Positions 29,070 to 38,682 of a stretch of DNA of 59,892 nt are shown here, piece after piece. How positions within the stretch are numbered: the first letter of the stretch is position 1; each line of letters starts with the position of its first letter. Where the stretch lies: the NCBI RefSeq assembly GCF_000142905.1, contig NW_013657618.1, positions 153,194 to 213,085 of the forward strand, written 5' to 3'. The notes under the pieces were generated by a model. It was not told the origin of the DNA. It made no database searches and was given only the letters and a program-made list of their open reading frames with translations. The translations under genes were made by a program, and so were the position numbers. The stretch comes from Thecamonas trahens ATCC 50062 (taxonomy: Eukaryota > Apusozoa > Apusomonadida > Apusomonadidae).

Positions 29070-31283
29070 ATGTGGCCATACTATGTGGAATCTCGACCAC
29101 ATCGAGTACGTGCTCGGCCTCCGTGGGGCTCGCTCGTCCCACGTCTCCGCCTGCTCTCTTCCATCTCGCTCGACAACCTCGCCGACGTCGCGCCAGAGAT
29201 TAGAGAGACCGTCGGCATGGTCAAGCGAGTGGCCGACACTGCTCGTGGCTTTGCTCCCGAGCCAGGCTGCGACTACTCGCTCGCCGACCTGTTCGACAGA
29301 TTTGCTCCCGCCATTCAGAAGAGGGCCAAGTCCAGCATTGGCACCTCGCAGGCTCCGACCCGGCGGATGGACAGCACTGACAAGGTCATGGACGCGCCCG
29401 CCGACGCGCTCGTCATCCGCGACACACTGCAGATGACCAACATCAAGTCGAACAACAACAAGTTCTACATCCTCGAGCTGCTGCTCCTCGACGACGGCGC
29501 CGCTGCCGTTGTGACCAACTACGGGCGGACCGGCGCTAGCGGCGGCGGCGTCCGCAAGGAGGCCCGCCTGTACCCGACCGTCGACGCCGGCTTTCGCGGC
29601 TACGCCTCCATCTTTGTCGCCAAGGTCAGCAAGGGCTATCGGCCGGTCACCCTCGCCGCTGCCAACCTCGGGTCACCCGCCGCTGACGCTCGCGCCGAGG
29701 CCGAGGCTAGGTTGGTCGCCGCCGGTCCAGTCCGCGGCGGTGCCGCCGTCGCTCGCCCCGCCGGCGCGCTGCCCGACGCCGACTCGGCCGTCCTTGGCTT
29801 TGTCGACGTCATCGCGCGCGAGGCCCTCGACCGTCTGTTGCAGGTCATTCCGGGCAAGATCACCGTCCGCGGTATCGAGACCCCGCTCGGCGTGCTCTCG
29901 GCCCAGCAGGTGGACGACGCTCGTGCCGCGCTCGAGGCCATCCGCGCCGCGCTCGAGGCCGACGCCAGCCACAACGAGCTCGCCACGGCCTCGTCGGCCT
30001 TCTACTCGATCGTCCCGCACGACCTTGCGCGGAGCTCGCTCCTCGAGCACATCATTGACACTCCAGCCAAGCTCCGCGCCAAGGTTGAGCTCGTCCAGCT
30101 GATGGATGACGTGGTCAACGTCGGCGCCGGCGCAGGCAGTGGCCCCTCGGGCCCTGCCGCCCTCATCGCCGACTCGCCGCAGGTCAAGTACGCCGCCCTC
30201 GGCGCCGACCTCCGGGCCGTGCCCGACGACTCGCCCGAGTACGTGCAGATAGCCAAACACGTCCACATCACCGACCTCAAGGACTTTGGCATTACTATCA
30301 AGGGGTTGTACGCTGTGACGAGGCCGGGCGAGCCGTCCGACGACGACCTTGCCGGTCTCGTCGGTCCACGCGGCGTCCGCAGGCTCTTCCACGGCTCGCG
30401 CGCCTCTAACTGGATGGGCCTCCTTTCGCGTGGCATCCTCCTCCCGCAGACCATTGTCTCGCGTGGCGGCCAGCGAACCGACGCCGGCGCGCTGGGCGCG
30501 GGCGTCTACTTTGGCTCGGACGCCTCCACGGCTGCCCAGTACTGCACCCCAGTTGCAGCCGCCGGCCGCCCGCCGCGCCGCTTCATGGCCATCGCCGCCG
30601 TCGCCGTCGGCAACGCCGCTCGCCTCACAGAGCCGAATCCGCTGCTTCTCTCGCCGCCGCACGGTGCTGACTCTGTCCACGGCTCGCGCATTGACGAGCA
30701 CGGCGAGCCGACGTCATTTACTGACGATGAGTTTGTCGTCTACGCTCCCGGCCGCTATGCGCTCCGTTACATTGTCGAGTTTGAGGCCAACGTCGTCGCC
30801 ATGCAGACGCTCAAGCCCTCGCCCAAAGGCTTTGTCTCGATCAAGAGCGCACCCGCACCCGCGCCCTCGCCCGCGCTCATTTCTCTGCCTGCCGACGCCC
30901 CCAGTGGCGACGCCAGCCGCGATGGGCCGCACTTTCCCCCGCGCGTCTATGCCCATGGCTCGAGGGACAGCCTCGGGTTTGAGCCGGCTATGATCCCGCG
31001 CCCGAACGGGCTTGTCATCGGGTCGATGCCGCAGCCGCCGCCGCTCTCGCGCGACGCGCTCATTGTCTCAGAGCTTCTCCGCCGCTGTAGGCAGCTCTAC
31101 CGCGGAGGCACCATCTCTCGCGAATGCTACTCTGAGTTCAAGGACGCGATCCTCTCGGATGGCCCACTCTCCCAGGTCTGGACGAGGGTGCTCACCGTCC
31201 TCGGCCCGACATCACACCCTGTGCTTGGCCTCCAGCCCGCTGTTGCCACCACCATCCTGGAGTTTGCCGTCACCGCTATGTAA
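29070..31283 (+). CDS. PARP with WGR domain and C-terminal extension
   Basis: 737 residues from ATG 29070; the start is uncertain because a spliced upstream exon is possible. Poly(ADP-ribose) polymerases modify proteins with ADP-ribose from NAD+, often at DNA breaks. A WGR domain (SNNNKFYILELLL ... NYGRTGASGGG) comes first. Next is a PARP regulatory helical domain (FVDVIAREALDRLLQVI ... KVELVQLMDDVV), then the catalytic domain. The H-Y-E triad is intact: H441 (RLFHGSRASNWMGLL), Y480 (GVYFGSD) and E554 (DDEFVVY), so polymerising activity is likely. There are no zinc fingers, so it resembles PARP2/3. About 160 residues follow the catalytic core, Pro/Ala-rich and then helical (LLRRCRQLYRGGTISRECYS). 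This extension is unusual. Confidence 0.9.
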   Translation: MWPYYVESRPHRVRARPPWGSLVPRLRLLSSISLDNLADVAPEIRETVGMVKRVADTARGFAPEPGCDYSLADLFDRFAPAIQKRAKSSIGTSQAPTRRMDSTDKVMDAPADALVIRDTLQMTNIKSNNNKFYILELLLLDDGAAAVVTNYGRTGASGGGVRKEARLYPTVDAGFRGYASIFVAKVSKGYRPVTLAAANLGSPAADARAEAEARLVAAGPVRGGAAVARPAGALPDADSAVLGFVDVIAREALDRLLQVIPGKITVRGIETPLGVLSAQQVDDARAALEAIRAALEADASHNELATASSAFYSIVPHDLARSSLLEHIIDTPAKLRAKVELVQLMDDVVNVGAGAGSGPSGPAALIADSPQVKYAALGADLRAVPDDSPEYVQIAKHVHITDLKDFGITIKGLYAVTRPGEPSDDDLAGLVGPRGVRRLFHGSRASNWMGLLSRGILLPQTIVSRGGQRTDAGALGAGVYFGSDASTAAQYCTPVAAAGRPPRRFMAIAAVAVGNAARLTEPNPLLLSPPHGADSVHGSRIDEHGEPTSFTDDEFVVYAPGRYALRYIVEFEANVVAMQTLKPSPKGFVSIKSAPAPAPSPALISLPADAPSGDASRDGPHFPPRVYAHGSRDSLGFEPAMIPRPNGLVIGSMPQPPPLSRDALIVSELLRRCRQLYRGGTISRECYSEFKDAILSDGPLSQVWTRVLTVLGPTSHPVLGLQPAVATTILEFAVTAM

Positions 31284-31479
31284 ACCATCGCCGTCTACTG
31301 TGTCGTGAGTGGCAAGAACTGAACGCGTGCGATGGTGTGTGCGATGGCGTGGCATGTCTCACAAAGGACACGCGACAGCGAGCGGCAGAGAGCGGCGGTT
31401 TCGCCCGACGCTCCCGCAGGCACCACCGCACTCGGGGCGGCTGCCAACAACGCAGCGACTGGTGTGGGTGGTTTCAGGA

Positions 31480-33808
31480 ATGTACCGACTTGTACGTTTG
31501 ACAGCATGTTGCGCATGCATAGTACTTGATGTGTGCCGAGTTTGACTCACGTGGCTTTGTGCTTTCATCTTGGCGAGGCTGCTGAGTGTAGGCGGCTGTC
31601 GGCCCGCAGGGTGGCGGGAAGACGGCGCTGGCTGTTCGCTGGGCGAATGGCGACTTTGTGGCGGCGAGCGAACTGGCGCCGACCATCATTTCCGAGTTTG
31701 GTCCGCGTCCGATGCTCGCGCAGCAAGGGCATGGAAGAGGGGAGCAAGGTGATAGTGATCAAGACCAGGTCGTGGTTGTCGACATCTCGGGCGATCGCGC
31801 AACATGGCGGGCGGTGTACGCCGAGTGGCTCGGCGATGAGACCATCGATGGCTTTGTTCTTGTCTTTGACGTCTCGGACGAGGCCTCGTGGCGCGCACTA
31901 CCAGAGTATTGGCATGCGGTGCTGGCTGCAGTCTCACGTGGCCATGTCCAGGCCGCGCGGAAGCTCGTTGCGCCGCAAGCTGGCCAGACCGTGCCTCGGG
32001 CTGACAAGGCCGGGCGGCAGGCGGCGGCCAAGTTGCGAAAGAAAGCTCTGGCCAAGCTCGGCAAGCAGCGCGGCGGCGGATCACTGTTCAACGATCCGAC
32101 GCGCGCTGCCATTGATGACTCGCAAGCGAGCCTCGCTGCGGCTGGCCACCACTCGCTGGTGGAGGAGCTCGCGCCACCGCCGATGCTGGTGGTTGGCACG
32201 CATGCTGATCGCCCGCAGCGGTTTGCAACCGTCGCCGACATGGCGGCCGAGGTCTGGGCCATCTTTGGCGCCCCATACATCGAGGTTTCTGCGCTCAGCG
32301 GAGCCAACATCGATGCCGCCGTTGCCAAAGCGGTTGGTCACGTCCGGGCGCGGCATGCTGCTGCGATCCGGCTTGGCGCACCGCTGCCGGTCGAAGCAAT
32401 CACTCGCTCGGGGTGGGTGCATGTTGCGCGGGCCGGGGGCCGGCGAGCCAAAGCGTACACCCAGGCCAAGGCGACCAAGGACATGACGCCGCGGTGGGTG
32501 GTGTACACGGCGCCCGGGGTGTGGCGGATGTACGCGTCAGAGGCCGACGCCGCCGTCAACGTGAGGTCTGAGGTAGTCCTGCTGGAAGTTGCGCCGGCAT
32601 CGCTACCTCTTGGCCGGCCACAGTGGGTGGCGCAGGGCGGGTTTGTGGTGGCGGGCGCCCTTGGTGCTCTCGACGTTGTTGCGCCATCAGCCGTCGACGC
32701 GGCAGCCTGGGTCGATGCGCTCAACGCAAGCGCTGGAGCTGAGGATGAGGGCCGGGTCACGTTTGATGCTGTTCAGGTTGTGAGCAGTGACGAGATGACA
32801 CCTGCCAGGCAGCAGCGGCTGGATACGACGCGGGACCCGACAGTACGGCGTGCGCCGCGGATCGCGACTAGGCTCTTTCCCTCGGATGAAAGTATGTCGA
32901 GCTGCAGCGCGGAGCAGAAGCTGGCTCCTCTGGCCACGAGCGACAACGAGTCGACGAGCTCGAGTGGTGTGGGGCTTGAACCTGGTTCGTCGTTAGCTCC
33001 CAGATCTGAGAGTGAGGATCGAGCTGGGCCGGGTTCGAGTTGGCGGGTACAGCAGCAAGAGCGTAGCCAACTTCGGAGTCCGGGCCGCACTGAGCGAGAG
33101 AGGTTTGATCAGGCTGCGCATCGCGAGCGACGAACGGCGTCGAGGGAAAGTAGCAGGAGTCGGAGTTGTGGTCGCGATCAGAGTGGAGAGTCTGGCGGTG
33201 AACGTCGAGCGTTGGACGGAGCAGGCACGACAAGGCTGCGCATCGCGAGCGACGGACGGCGTCGAGGGGAAGTAGCAGGAGTCGGAGTTGTGGTCGCGAT
33301 AAGAGTGGAGAGTTTGACAATGGCCAGGGTAATGCTGAGGGAGGGAGGCACGACAAGGCTGCGCATCGCGAGCGACGAACGGCGTCGAGGGAAAGTAGCA
33401 GGAGCCGGAGTTGTGGTCGCGATCAGAGTGGAGAGTTTGACGATGGCCAGGGTAATGCTGAGGGAGGGAGGCTCGACAAGGCTGCGCATCGCGAGCGACG
33501 AACGGCGTCGAGGGAAAGTAGCAGGAGTCGGAGCCTCAGTTCCCATCAGAGCAGCGGCTTTGGTCGGAGCTGTCCGACACAAAACGATTTCGATTGTGCT
33601 GCTGTGCCGACCAGGCAGGGTCACGACCGCGTCGCAGCTCGCCGGACGGTGCGTCATGGTCCAAATCAGCACCAAAACAGCCCCCGATTCCGCGATCGCT
33701 CAGCAACGTCGCGCGATGGACGCCCAGACCAAAGCTGGGGCCGATCTGAGCGGAAGCACGACAGCTTTGGAGGCCGCTCTGCGAGACGCTTGTCCTCACC
33801 TGTGCTGA
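31480..33808 (+). CDS. Ras-like GTPase fused to a PH-like domain and repeat tail
   Basis: Exon 1 is only 12 nt (31480-31491, MYRL) and exon 2 starts at 31592. The 100-nt intron is GTACGT...GTGTAG. Splicing yields YRLAAVGPQGGGKTALAVRW, a Ras-type first strand with P-loop GPQGGGKT. Then come a switch I-like PTIISEFG, VVVVDISGDRATWRAVY (DxxG replaced by DISGD), THAD in place of NKxD, and EVSALSGANID as the SAK equivalent. A ~40-residue insertion follows helix 3. A PH-like domain follows (SGWVHVARAGG, TPRWVVYTAPGVWRMY, ending WVDALNA). After nt ~33000 the tail enters 123-bp SR-rich repeats, where copy 1 is one base short. Downstream the likely true frame switches (see next entries), so the 33808 stop is probably artificial. 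A signalling GTPase is inferred; the partner is unknown. Confidence 0.7.
33111..33560 (+). repeat. 123-bp coding repeat, 4 copies, first copy 122 bp
   Basis: Units start with aggctgcgcatcgcgagcga at 33111, 33233, 33356 and 33479 (spacings 122, 123, 123). In the matching frame they read AAHRERRTASRESSRSRS-type SR-rich sequence. The one-base-short first unit moves copies 2-4 out of the upstream frame. Confidence 0.9.
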
Positions 33809-35042
33809 CAGACCAAGGCAGAAGCCAAGACAGGCGTCGGGGTGAGCACGAGCGCGTCAATCGTGACAGTAGTGGATACCTCAAGTCATACACCCGCATC
33901 GCTCGCGATGAACGCAGCCCCTACGTGGATATGGCTTGTCCCAAGCCGGACCTGGCGGTCCTTTCAACCGCAGCTGCACGCATCCTTCGATCGCGTGAGC
34001 TCGGTCACACTGCTGCTGCAAGCCGGTCGCTCTGGAACAGCCAGGACCCGCGTCCACTCTTCCGCAAGTCCCCGATGTCGGTTCCCGACAACGGATCGAG
34101 TCGCCTCGACGGCGTTAGTCATCGACCGTCGGTTATGAGCCCGGACTTGAGCCCCATAGCACCCCGCGGGAGGCAGTCGAGCGTATCGGTGACCATGCCG
34201 CGGGTGGCCGTTGTGGAGCCGTCGGTTCTTGATCTTGATGAGCTCGCCCTCCTTGAATCTGAGGCTTTCGTCGCTCTTCCCAATGTTGATCTCGGCTCAA
34301 GCGAGACCTCCAGCGGGCGGGCGGAGAGTGTCTGCCTTCCTAACGTGCACACATCGACGGACACCACCGGCGATGTGCTTTCTTCTGTTGATGAGGATGC
34401 GACAAGGCCTACATCTACTGGTGTCCTTGTGGGTGTAGCTGGGTCTAGTGTCACCTCCGTCGCCATGCCTGCTTTGCCTACTGCAGGGCATGCTGATGCG
34501 CCTGCGGATCTCCATGCTGCGCACGGTACACCTGCATACGCCATTGCACCGACTACCGCACCTCCATTGCATGCACCTCCCGCCGCGACTGCTGCCACGC
34601 TTGCTGCGCCTGCTGCAGTGCATGCTGATGCGCCTGCAGATCTCCATGCTGCGCGCGCTACACCTGCATACGCCATTGCACCGACTGCTGCTGCTGCATT
34701 GCATGCACCTCCCGCCGCGACTGCTGCCACGCTTGCTGCGCCTGCTGCAGTGCATGCTGATGCGCCTGCGGATCTCCATGCTGCGCGCGCTACACCTGCA
34801 TCCGCCATCGCGCCCGTTGCTGCTGCTGCATTGCATGCACCTCCCGTCGCGACTGCTGCCACGCTTGCTGCGCCTGCTGCAGTGCATGCTGATGATGCGC
34901 CTGCGAATCTCCATGCTACTGCCACGTTACCTGTGCCCACCATCGCACCCGTTGCTGCTGTTGCATTGTCTGCACCTGCCTCCATGCCACGCTCGCTACC
35001 CGGCCCGCCTGACCTCGCCCTCGCTCCCAATGTTTCTTGTGA
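33202..35042 (+). CDS. Probable continuation of the GTPase-PH gene in the -1 frame
   Basis: This frame is open from 33202 to 35460 and continues the SR-rich repeat reading (KAAHRERRTASR...) exactly as in copy 1 of the upstream frame. It has no credible ATG of its own near its start. It then runs through a Ser/Arg-rich stretch (RGEHERVNRDSSGYLKSYTR), an acidic region (LDLDELALLESEAF) and a 132-bp Ala/Pro/His repeat. I read it as the middle of a single large protein starting at 31480. The alternative is a separate gene or a decaying 3' end. No named domain is seen in this part. Confidence 0.5.
34489..34990 (+). repeat. 132-bp coding repeat (44 residues), about 3.7 copies
   Basis: Copies start at catgctgatgcgcctg: 34489, 34621, 34753 and 34885, spaced exactly 132 bp; the fourth has a 3-bp insertion. 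They read HADAPADLHAA...TPAYAIAP... and remain in frame, which supports translation of this stretch. Confidence 0.9.
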
Positions 35043-35363
35043 ACCATCGACAGCTCCGCCGCCAGCACCGGTTGCGCCCGGCCATCACCCGCGTATGCTC
35101 GGCTCGACGCTGTCCTCACCCTCGAGCACGCTGTTGTCCTCCGCTGGAGCTCACCATCGGCCACGGCCGTCCACGCGCTCTTCCGTGCCTCTCCGCCACA
35201 CGGTGCGCACGTGGCCATCTACCGCGGTCGTGGGCACTCGTTCTACGACTCGGACCTCCCGCATGCCACCACATTCTTGTACTCGCTTCATTGCCTCGAC
35301 GCACTCGGTCGTCCCGTCTGCCCGCCAACTGTGCTCCCAACAGCCACCGCTCATCGCGGATGA
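35043..35363 (+). CDS. FN3-like C-terminal domain in a third frame
   Basis: Open between a TGA at 35040-35042 and the TGA at 35361-35363. Residues follow fibronectin type III strands: ARLDAVLTLEHAVVLRWSSP, then HVAIYRGRGHSFYDSDLP and HATTFLYSLHCLDALGR (compare the FN3 'tYtYrVrAvDaaG'). There is no plausible start codon of its own. It is best read as the last part of the GTPase-PH gene, reached by a second -1 shift or an unseen intron near 35043-35095. Its stop overlaps the INTS4 coding end by 13 nt. Confidence 0.5.
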   Translation, partial: TIDSSAASTGCARPSPAYARLDAVLTLEHAVVLRWSSPSATAVHALFRASPPHGAHVAIYRGRGHSFYDSDLPHATTFLYSLHCLDALGRPVCPPTVLPTATAHRG

Positions 35364-37687
35364 ACGTAAAACCGGACAGACTCGCCTAGCGCGACATGGT
35401 GCGGGCCGGCGACGAGCCCGATGCGCAGCGCCGCAGGTGATGACCACGGCTGAAGCTTGACTCGGACCGTGAGTCGCACCGCGAGCGACCGCCGCGTCGC
35501 CAGCCGGATCCGCTTCCGTGGCACGCGTGTGTACTGAACCTGCCCGTCCGGGAGCTCCACCCGAACCGCGAGAGCGTCGATGACTCCGGTGCCAGCCTCC
35601 ACCCGCGCTTCGACGTTGATCGGGAGTGGAACAAGTGCAGATGCCGAGACTGCCGCGCCGGCGTTCTCTCGCGGAACAGCCACAACGCCGCGGACGCGCC
35701 GGACGCTGCGCAGTGTCCGCAGCGTCGCGCTGTCATCCACCAGCGTCGGGACCATCGCCTTCACCGCTGCGTGCGCCGCCGCGCACGTCTCCACACCCGA
35801 GCTCGGCGTGCCCTGTGGAACCGTCGCCGCCACCGTCAGTGCATCAGCAAACGCCGGCGCGAGGCTCCGCCCGCTCTTGGAAAGGCTGCGCTTCACGGTG
35901 CGGATCTGCGCCCCAAGCTGTAGCACATACCGGCTCCGCCCCGCGCTCCCAGTCGCCGACGGATCTAGCGACGCGCCGACCAGCTCCAGCGCCGAGCCGA
36001 AGAGCTCGTACTCGGTCACCACACTTGCCAACGATGCTGGTAAGCCAGCGACACCTGTGCGGATCTCTTGTGTCGCCACGGTGACCTCCTTTGCCAGCTG
36101 CCGCCACAGCACGCCGTGCTCGGCATCCAAGCCCAGACCGTGCGCCTCGCGCTGTGCCCGGACAAGCACCACGAGCCGCCCCAGCAGATGGCCGGCGCCA
36201 AGCCCTGTCTCAGAGCGCTCCAGCGACTCGACCGCATGTGCGACGCCCGAAAGCTCGGTTCCGGAGCCCTCTCCGCGCGCGGTTGCAGCCAAATCGCGTA
36301 GGAGCCGGCCCATGGTCGAGACGCCGACTGGCGCGGCGGAAGCAGCCGACGGCGGCGCTGCTGTCGGTGGCGGCAGACTTGCCGCCGGAGGGAAAAACCG
36401 CGGGAGCTTGTCGGCAAGGTAGCCGACGTGGCGAGCGGTGTACTTGGGCAGCAGCGCGTAGATGGCTGGGACCTGTGAGGCGGCGGCAAAGACGAGAACC
36501 ATGAGCGCAATGTACCGCGGGTCGTCAACCGGCGGCTCGCGCGATTCAAAGACAGCCGAGATGGCAAACAGCTCCGAGGTGAGAAAGTGGACAAAGGCCG
36601 GGTGGGCACGGCCAAGCGCGGCAGCGAGGCCGTAAACTCGCGCCTCGTCGCCTGGGTACTTGAGAAGCGACGCGATGACACCCGAGACGGTGGCGTGGAG
36701 CGCCGACGCCGACGGCAGCTTGATCGACGCCAGAAGCGAGTACGTCGCGCCACGCAGCGCCGGCGACGCGTCGCCAACCAGGTCCAGCACCGTCTTGAGC
36801 GCCGAGTCGGAGAGCTGCACGCGGCCGCCCATCTTGGCCATCGACGTGAGGGCATTAAGTCGGACAGCGTCGATCTCGTCGTTGAACATGTCGACAAGAA
36901 AGTCTGCGGCAGCGTCGGCGAATCGCGGCGACGCCGCACCCACTGCCAGCTCGCACATGGCGTCGATGGTGGCAGAGCGGACGTGCCAGAACTCGTCTTC
37001 CAGGCCGTGGACAAAAGCACCGACAGCGCCGGCCTCCAGCAGCCTGACATGCGGCGGTAGCTCAGCTTCGCCAAACACCCGCACCATATTGTTGTACTGC
37101 TTCGACCGCCGCTTCGGGTCCTGGTCCACCGTCAGAATCTTCTTGTCCAGCGTCTGGATAAGCAGAAAGTCGTCGACGCCCGAGAGCGCGCCGAGCCCGC
37201 GCGCCGCTGCCGCCCGCACGTGTCGGTCCGGATCGGTGACCCGGGTGCATAGGAGCGTAAAGCCGTGCTCGAGCAGCCGTGGTGTGTGCACCCGCTCCAC
37301 CACTGCCTCGTCATCATGCGTACCGCTTGTCTTGCCTACCAGGTTCGTCGCCGCGTCCCGCGCCTCGATTCGGTGCTGCGGGTAGAGCAGCACGATGCGC
37401 CAGACAACCGCCACGGCTGCCAGTCGGACCGCAGCGTATGGGTCGTCGAGCAGCCGCGTGCTACGAGAGTAGCTCGCAAGGAGGAAAGGTGACGGCGGAA
37501 GCGCTTGCAGCCAAGCGAGCCCTGCCGCCCGCGTCGCAGGGTCGCCGTCGGCCAGTGCGTCGTCGAGCCAGCCGGCCTGGGCCTTGTCAAGCGCGCCCGA
37601 AGACTGCATCCGCGCGAGAGACGCCACGACCGCCGCCCGGTTGCCCTCGTCCAGCACGCCACGCAACGCCTCGCCCATCCATGCCAT
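35351..37687 (-). CDS. INTS4: Integrator complex subunit 4 (INTS4), main part
   Basis: INTS4 is a HEAT-repeat scaffold of Integrator, which cleaves nascent snRNA and other Pol II transcripts with INTS9/INTS11. The match is strong: FLLIQTLDKKIL, GAVGAFVHGLEDEFWHVRSA, then FADAAADFLVDMFNDEIDAV, then LVGDASPALRGATY, then EPPVDDPRYIALMVLVFAAA and YTARHVGYLADKLPRFF. The C-terminal half (Ser/Ala-rich, then beta-rich) corresponds to the INTS4 C-terminal domains and ends VRFYVHPR. The first ATG (37687, MAWMGEALRG) begins in the middle of the alpha-solenoid. The conserved N-terminal helices lie just upstream in another frame, joined by TGATG (next entry). Confidence 0.9.
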   Translation of the reverse strand: MAWMGEALRGVLDEGNRAAVVASLARMQSSGALDKAQAGWLDDALADGDPATRAAGLAWLQALPPSPFLLASYSRSTRLLDDPYAAVRLAAVAVVWRIVLLYPQHRIEARDAATNLVGKTSGTHDDEAVVERVHTPRLLEHGFTLLCTRVTDPDRHVRAAAARGLGALSGVDDFLLIQTLDKKILTVDQDPKRRSKQYNNMVRVFGEAELPPHVRLLEAGAVGAFVHGLEDEFWHVRSATIDAMCELAVGAASPRFADAAADFLVDMFNDEIDAVRLNALTSMAKMGGRVQLSDSALKTVLDLVGDASPALRGATYSLLASIKLPSASALHATVSGVIASLLKYPGDEARVYGLAAALGRAHPAFVHFLTSELFAISAVFESREPPVDDPRYIALMVLVFAAASQVPAIYALLPKYTARHVGYLADKLPRFFPPAASLPPPTAAPPSAASAAPVGVSTMGRLLRDLAATARGEGSGTELSGVAHAVESLERSETGLGAGHLLGRLVVLVRAQREAHGLGLDAEHGVLWRQLAKEVTVATQEIRTGVAGLPASLASVVTEYELFGSALELVGASLDPSATGSAGRSRYVLQLGAQIRTVKRSLSKSGRSLAPAFADALTVAATVPQGTPSSGVETCAAAHAAVKAMVPTLVDDSATLRTLRSVRRVRGVVAVPRENAGAAVSASALVPLPINVEARVEAGTGVIDALAVRVELPDGQVQYTRVPRKRIRLATRRSLAVRLTVRVKLQPWSSPAALRIGLVAGPHHVALGESVRFYVHPR

Positions 37688-38367
37688 CACGCGCGGGCGA
37701 TGGACGCTCCCGAAGCGGCAGCAATCACGCCGACGACCTTGTGGACGAGTCGGCGCGGGAACTTGTCCGCCGGCACGGCAAGCAGAACATCAACCAGTTG
37801 ACGTCGCATGCCGTCATCGCTTCCGATGGCAGCCACCACCGAAGAGGCCACCATCAGCGCGGCATCCATGCTCGCCACCACAGTAGAAGCCGACGATGAC
37901 GATGATGACGATGATGACGACGATGACGACGATGACGACGATGTTGTCGTCCACTGCTCGATGAGGTTGGCCATTGTGTGGACGATGACAGGAGCGACAG
38001 CCGTCCGCTGCTCGACATCCAGGGGAAGCATATCAATGACCAGAGACAGACCATGTGGTTGCGGATGGATGTGATGAGCAGCCGCTGCCAGACGAGACGG
38101 AGCCCATAGCTCCAATGACTCTGCTGCCGTCCGCATACGAGCAACATCACCACTGGCTTGATCACTACCTTCATCACCTCCGTGCCTTCCTTCCACCAGT
38201 AGCCGCGCACGCTTCCTCTCCCTGCCATGACCATGACCATGACCATGACCATGACCACTGCTGGTCGTGGCGCTGCTGGTCGTCCTGGTCGTGCTTGCTG
38301 TCGTCGTCACCTCGGTCTGGGTGCCCGACCCACGGGTGGCGTCACGCCGAGAGGAGGCCATAGGCAT
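37687..38367 (-). CDS. INTS4: INTS4 N-terminal part, separated by an apparent frame break
   Basis: 226 residues (MPMASSRRDATRG... to ...ASGASIARA) ending in a TGA that overlaps the ATG of the main INTS4 frame (TGATG at 37685-37689). It has His-Gly repeats (GHGHGHGHGH), a basic KRARLL, an 18-residue Ser run encoded by a trinucleotide repeat (~37892-37945) and solenoid-like helices (RRQLVDVLLAVPADKFPRRL, VHKVVGVIAAASGA). The helix pattern carries straight on into the next frame, and a -1 shift would join them to ~1000 residues (human INTS4 is 963). No GT-AG intron with the right phase was found at the junction. Confidence 0.6.
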   Translation of the reverse strand: MPMASSRRDATRGSGTQTEVTTTASTTRTTSSATTSSGHGHGHGHGHGRERKRARLLVEGRHGGDEGSDQASGDVARMRTAAESLELWAPSRLAAAAHHIHPQPHGLSLVIDMLPLDVEQRTAVAPVIVHTMANLIEQWTTTSSSSSSSSSSSSSSSSSASTVVASMDAALMVASSVVAAIGSDDGMRRQLVDVLLAVPADKFPRRLVHKVVGVIAAASGASIARA

Positions 38368-38682
38368 GGCGTGATGGGTGGGTGGTGGGGATGGGGGGGG
38401 GGGGGGAGGTGAGGTGGTAGTGTGGTGTGTGGTGTGTGGTATGTGGTGGGTGGTGGGTGTGCGTGGTGGGGGGTGGCGGCTGGCAGTCGGCGGCCGTCGG
38501 CGGTAGTCAGTGGCGGATGGCTTGGGAAGCGGGTGGGCGGTTTGTGGGGGGGGGGGGGGGGGCTGGAGTGTGTGGATGGGGGCGATAGGAGATCGGGGAG
38601 GGAGGGGGTGTGTTACACACGAATCACCCACAGCATGGCCTTCTCTGGCGGTAGCACGGCCTCATGGGGGCTGGTGTGCGAA
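38368..38682. other. Intergenic spacer with poly-G tracts
   Basis: Between the SH3-PH stop and the INTS4 start. It has G homopolymers at ~38393-38406 and ~38547-38562 and GTGGT runs. No gene was seen. Confidence 0.6.

Noticed and set aside
29673-30701. 342-codon minus-strand frame across PARP, and similar long antisense frames over UTP10, the JmjC gene and the PstS-like gene
   Set aside because: They lie over strongly conserved coding frames and have no recognisable domains.
37319-37325. GTACGC inside INTS4 as a further splice donor
   Set aside because: The protein pattern stays continuous and INTS4-like on both sides, so no intron is needed there.
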